A DNA stretch of 64,000 nt from Paraburkholderia fungorum (GTDB lineage: Bacteria; Pseudomonadota; Gammaproteobacteria; Burkholderiales; Burkholderiaceae). The notes below the pieces were generated by a model. It made no database searches and had not been told where the DNA came from. It worked only from the letters and a program-made list of their open reading frames with translations. The stretch spans positions 620,001 to 684,000 of the forward strand of contig NZ_FNKP01000001.1 of assembly GCF_900099835.1 (NCBI RefSeq), in the 5' to 3' direction. Position 1 is the first letter of the stretch, and each line of letters opens with the position of its first letter. The translations under genes were made by a program, and so were the position numbers. Below, one piece after another: positions 63,845-64,000 of this stretch.

Positions 63845-64000
63845 TACTTAGAGCGCGTAGGGTCATCCAAGTTCCGTGAATTCCTATTGAAATTCAGATT
63901 TCAATAGCCATCATACGCGCTTGTTACCTGCCCTGTGCAGTGCGTAGGATTTACCGGATTTTGCGCTGTGGCTCTCATTAATGGCTTGAGTTTTCTCTAT

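Overview
The window is a GC-rich, densely coded stretch of core chromosome from a betaproteobacterium, most likely Burkholderia sensu lato (a Paraburkholderia or Burkholderia, chromosome 1). This assignment rests on protein content and gene order: dacC-dat-ybeD, the ctaC/D/G/E-SURF1-ctaA-ctaB-SCO block, a GlcNAc phosphotransferase (PTS) cluster with a NagF-type fusion, cydP-cydA-cydB-cydX, and the proteobacterial ATP-grasp gshA/gshB pair. I saw no tRNA, rRNA, insertion sequence, prophage or CRISPR array.

Layout. Positions 1-5.4 kb hold cell-wall and lipoate genes (dacC end, dat, ybeD, lipB, lipA), interrupted by a LysR regulator and a DUF2917 gene. Positions 5.6-11.7 kb hold a DeoR-type regulator divergent from a glycerophosphodiesterase and a four-gene ABC importer. 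Positions 11.7-16.8 kb are the C4-dicarboxylate system dctA-dctB-dctD, with a textbook sigma-54 promoter, an upstream dyad and a nine-codon leader ORF. Positions 16.8-20.5 kb hold a TlpA-like thioredoxin, a lipoprotein, comM and ubiK. Positions 20.5-22.9 kb are glnK-amtB behind a second sigma-54 promoter and an NtrC-like site. Positions 23-28.8 kb hold gshA, gshB and a permease-less PTS (EIIA-Man type, HPr, EI). Positions 28.8-37.9 kb are housekeeping genes (moeB, ctpA, gpmA, rhodanese, grxC, secB, gpsA, a macrodomain gene, trmL, comF, a BioC-like methyltransferase).

Positions 38-49 kb encode the aa3-type cytochrome c oxidase with its haem A synthesis and copper-insertion factors; subunit II carries both a cytochrome c domain and a C-terminal OmpA-like domain. 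Positions 49-51.4 kb hold a YciI protein, an unaccompanied MetQ-type binding protein and a MarR-GNAT fusion. Positions 51.4-59.3 kb are a complete GlcNAc uptake and catabolism cluster (regulator, deacetylase, SIS-type deaminase, EIIA-HPr-EI fusion, EIICB permease with a second EIIB copy lacking the phosphorylated cysteine). Positions 59.3-62.5 kb are cytochrome bd oxidase genes with two small subunits, and 62.8-64 kb is rpoH preceded by a perfect CIRCE operator.

The genes suggest a respiratory generalist with both a high-capacity aa3 oxidase and a high-affinity bd oxidase, sigma-54 control of dicarboxylate and ammonium uptake, and two separate PTS energy-coupling chains. The most distinctive points are the OmpA-tailed CtaC, the CIRCE element on rpoH, the degenerate second EIIB of NagE, the dctA leader ORF plus the dctB start-codon hairpin, and the regulator/phosphodiesterase/ABC importer cluster of unknown substrate.
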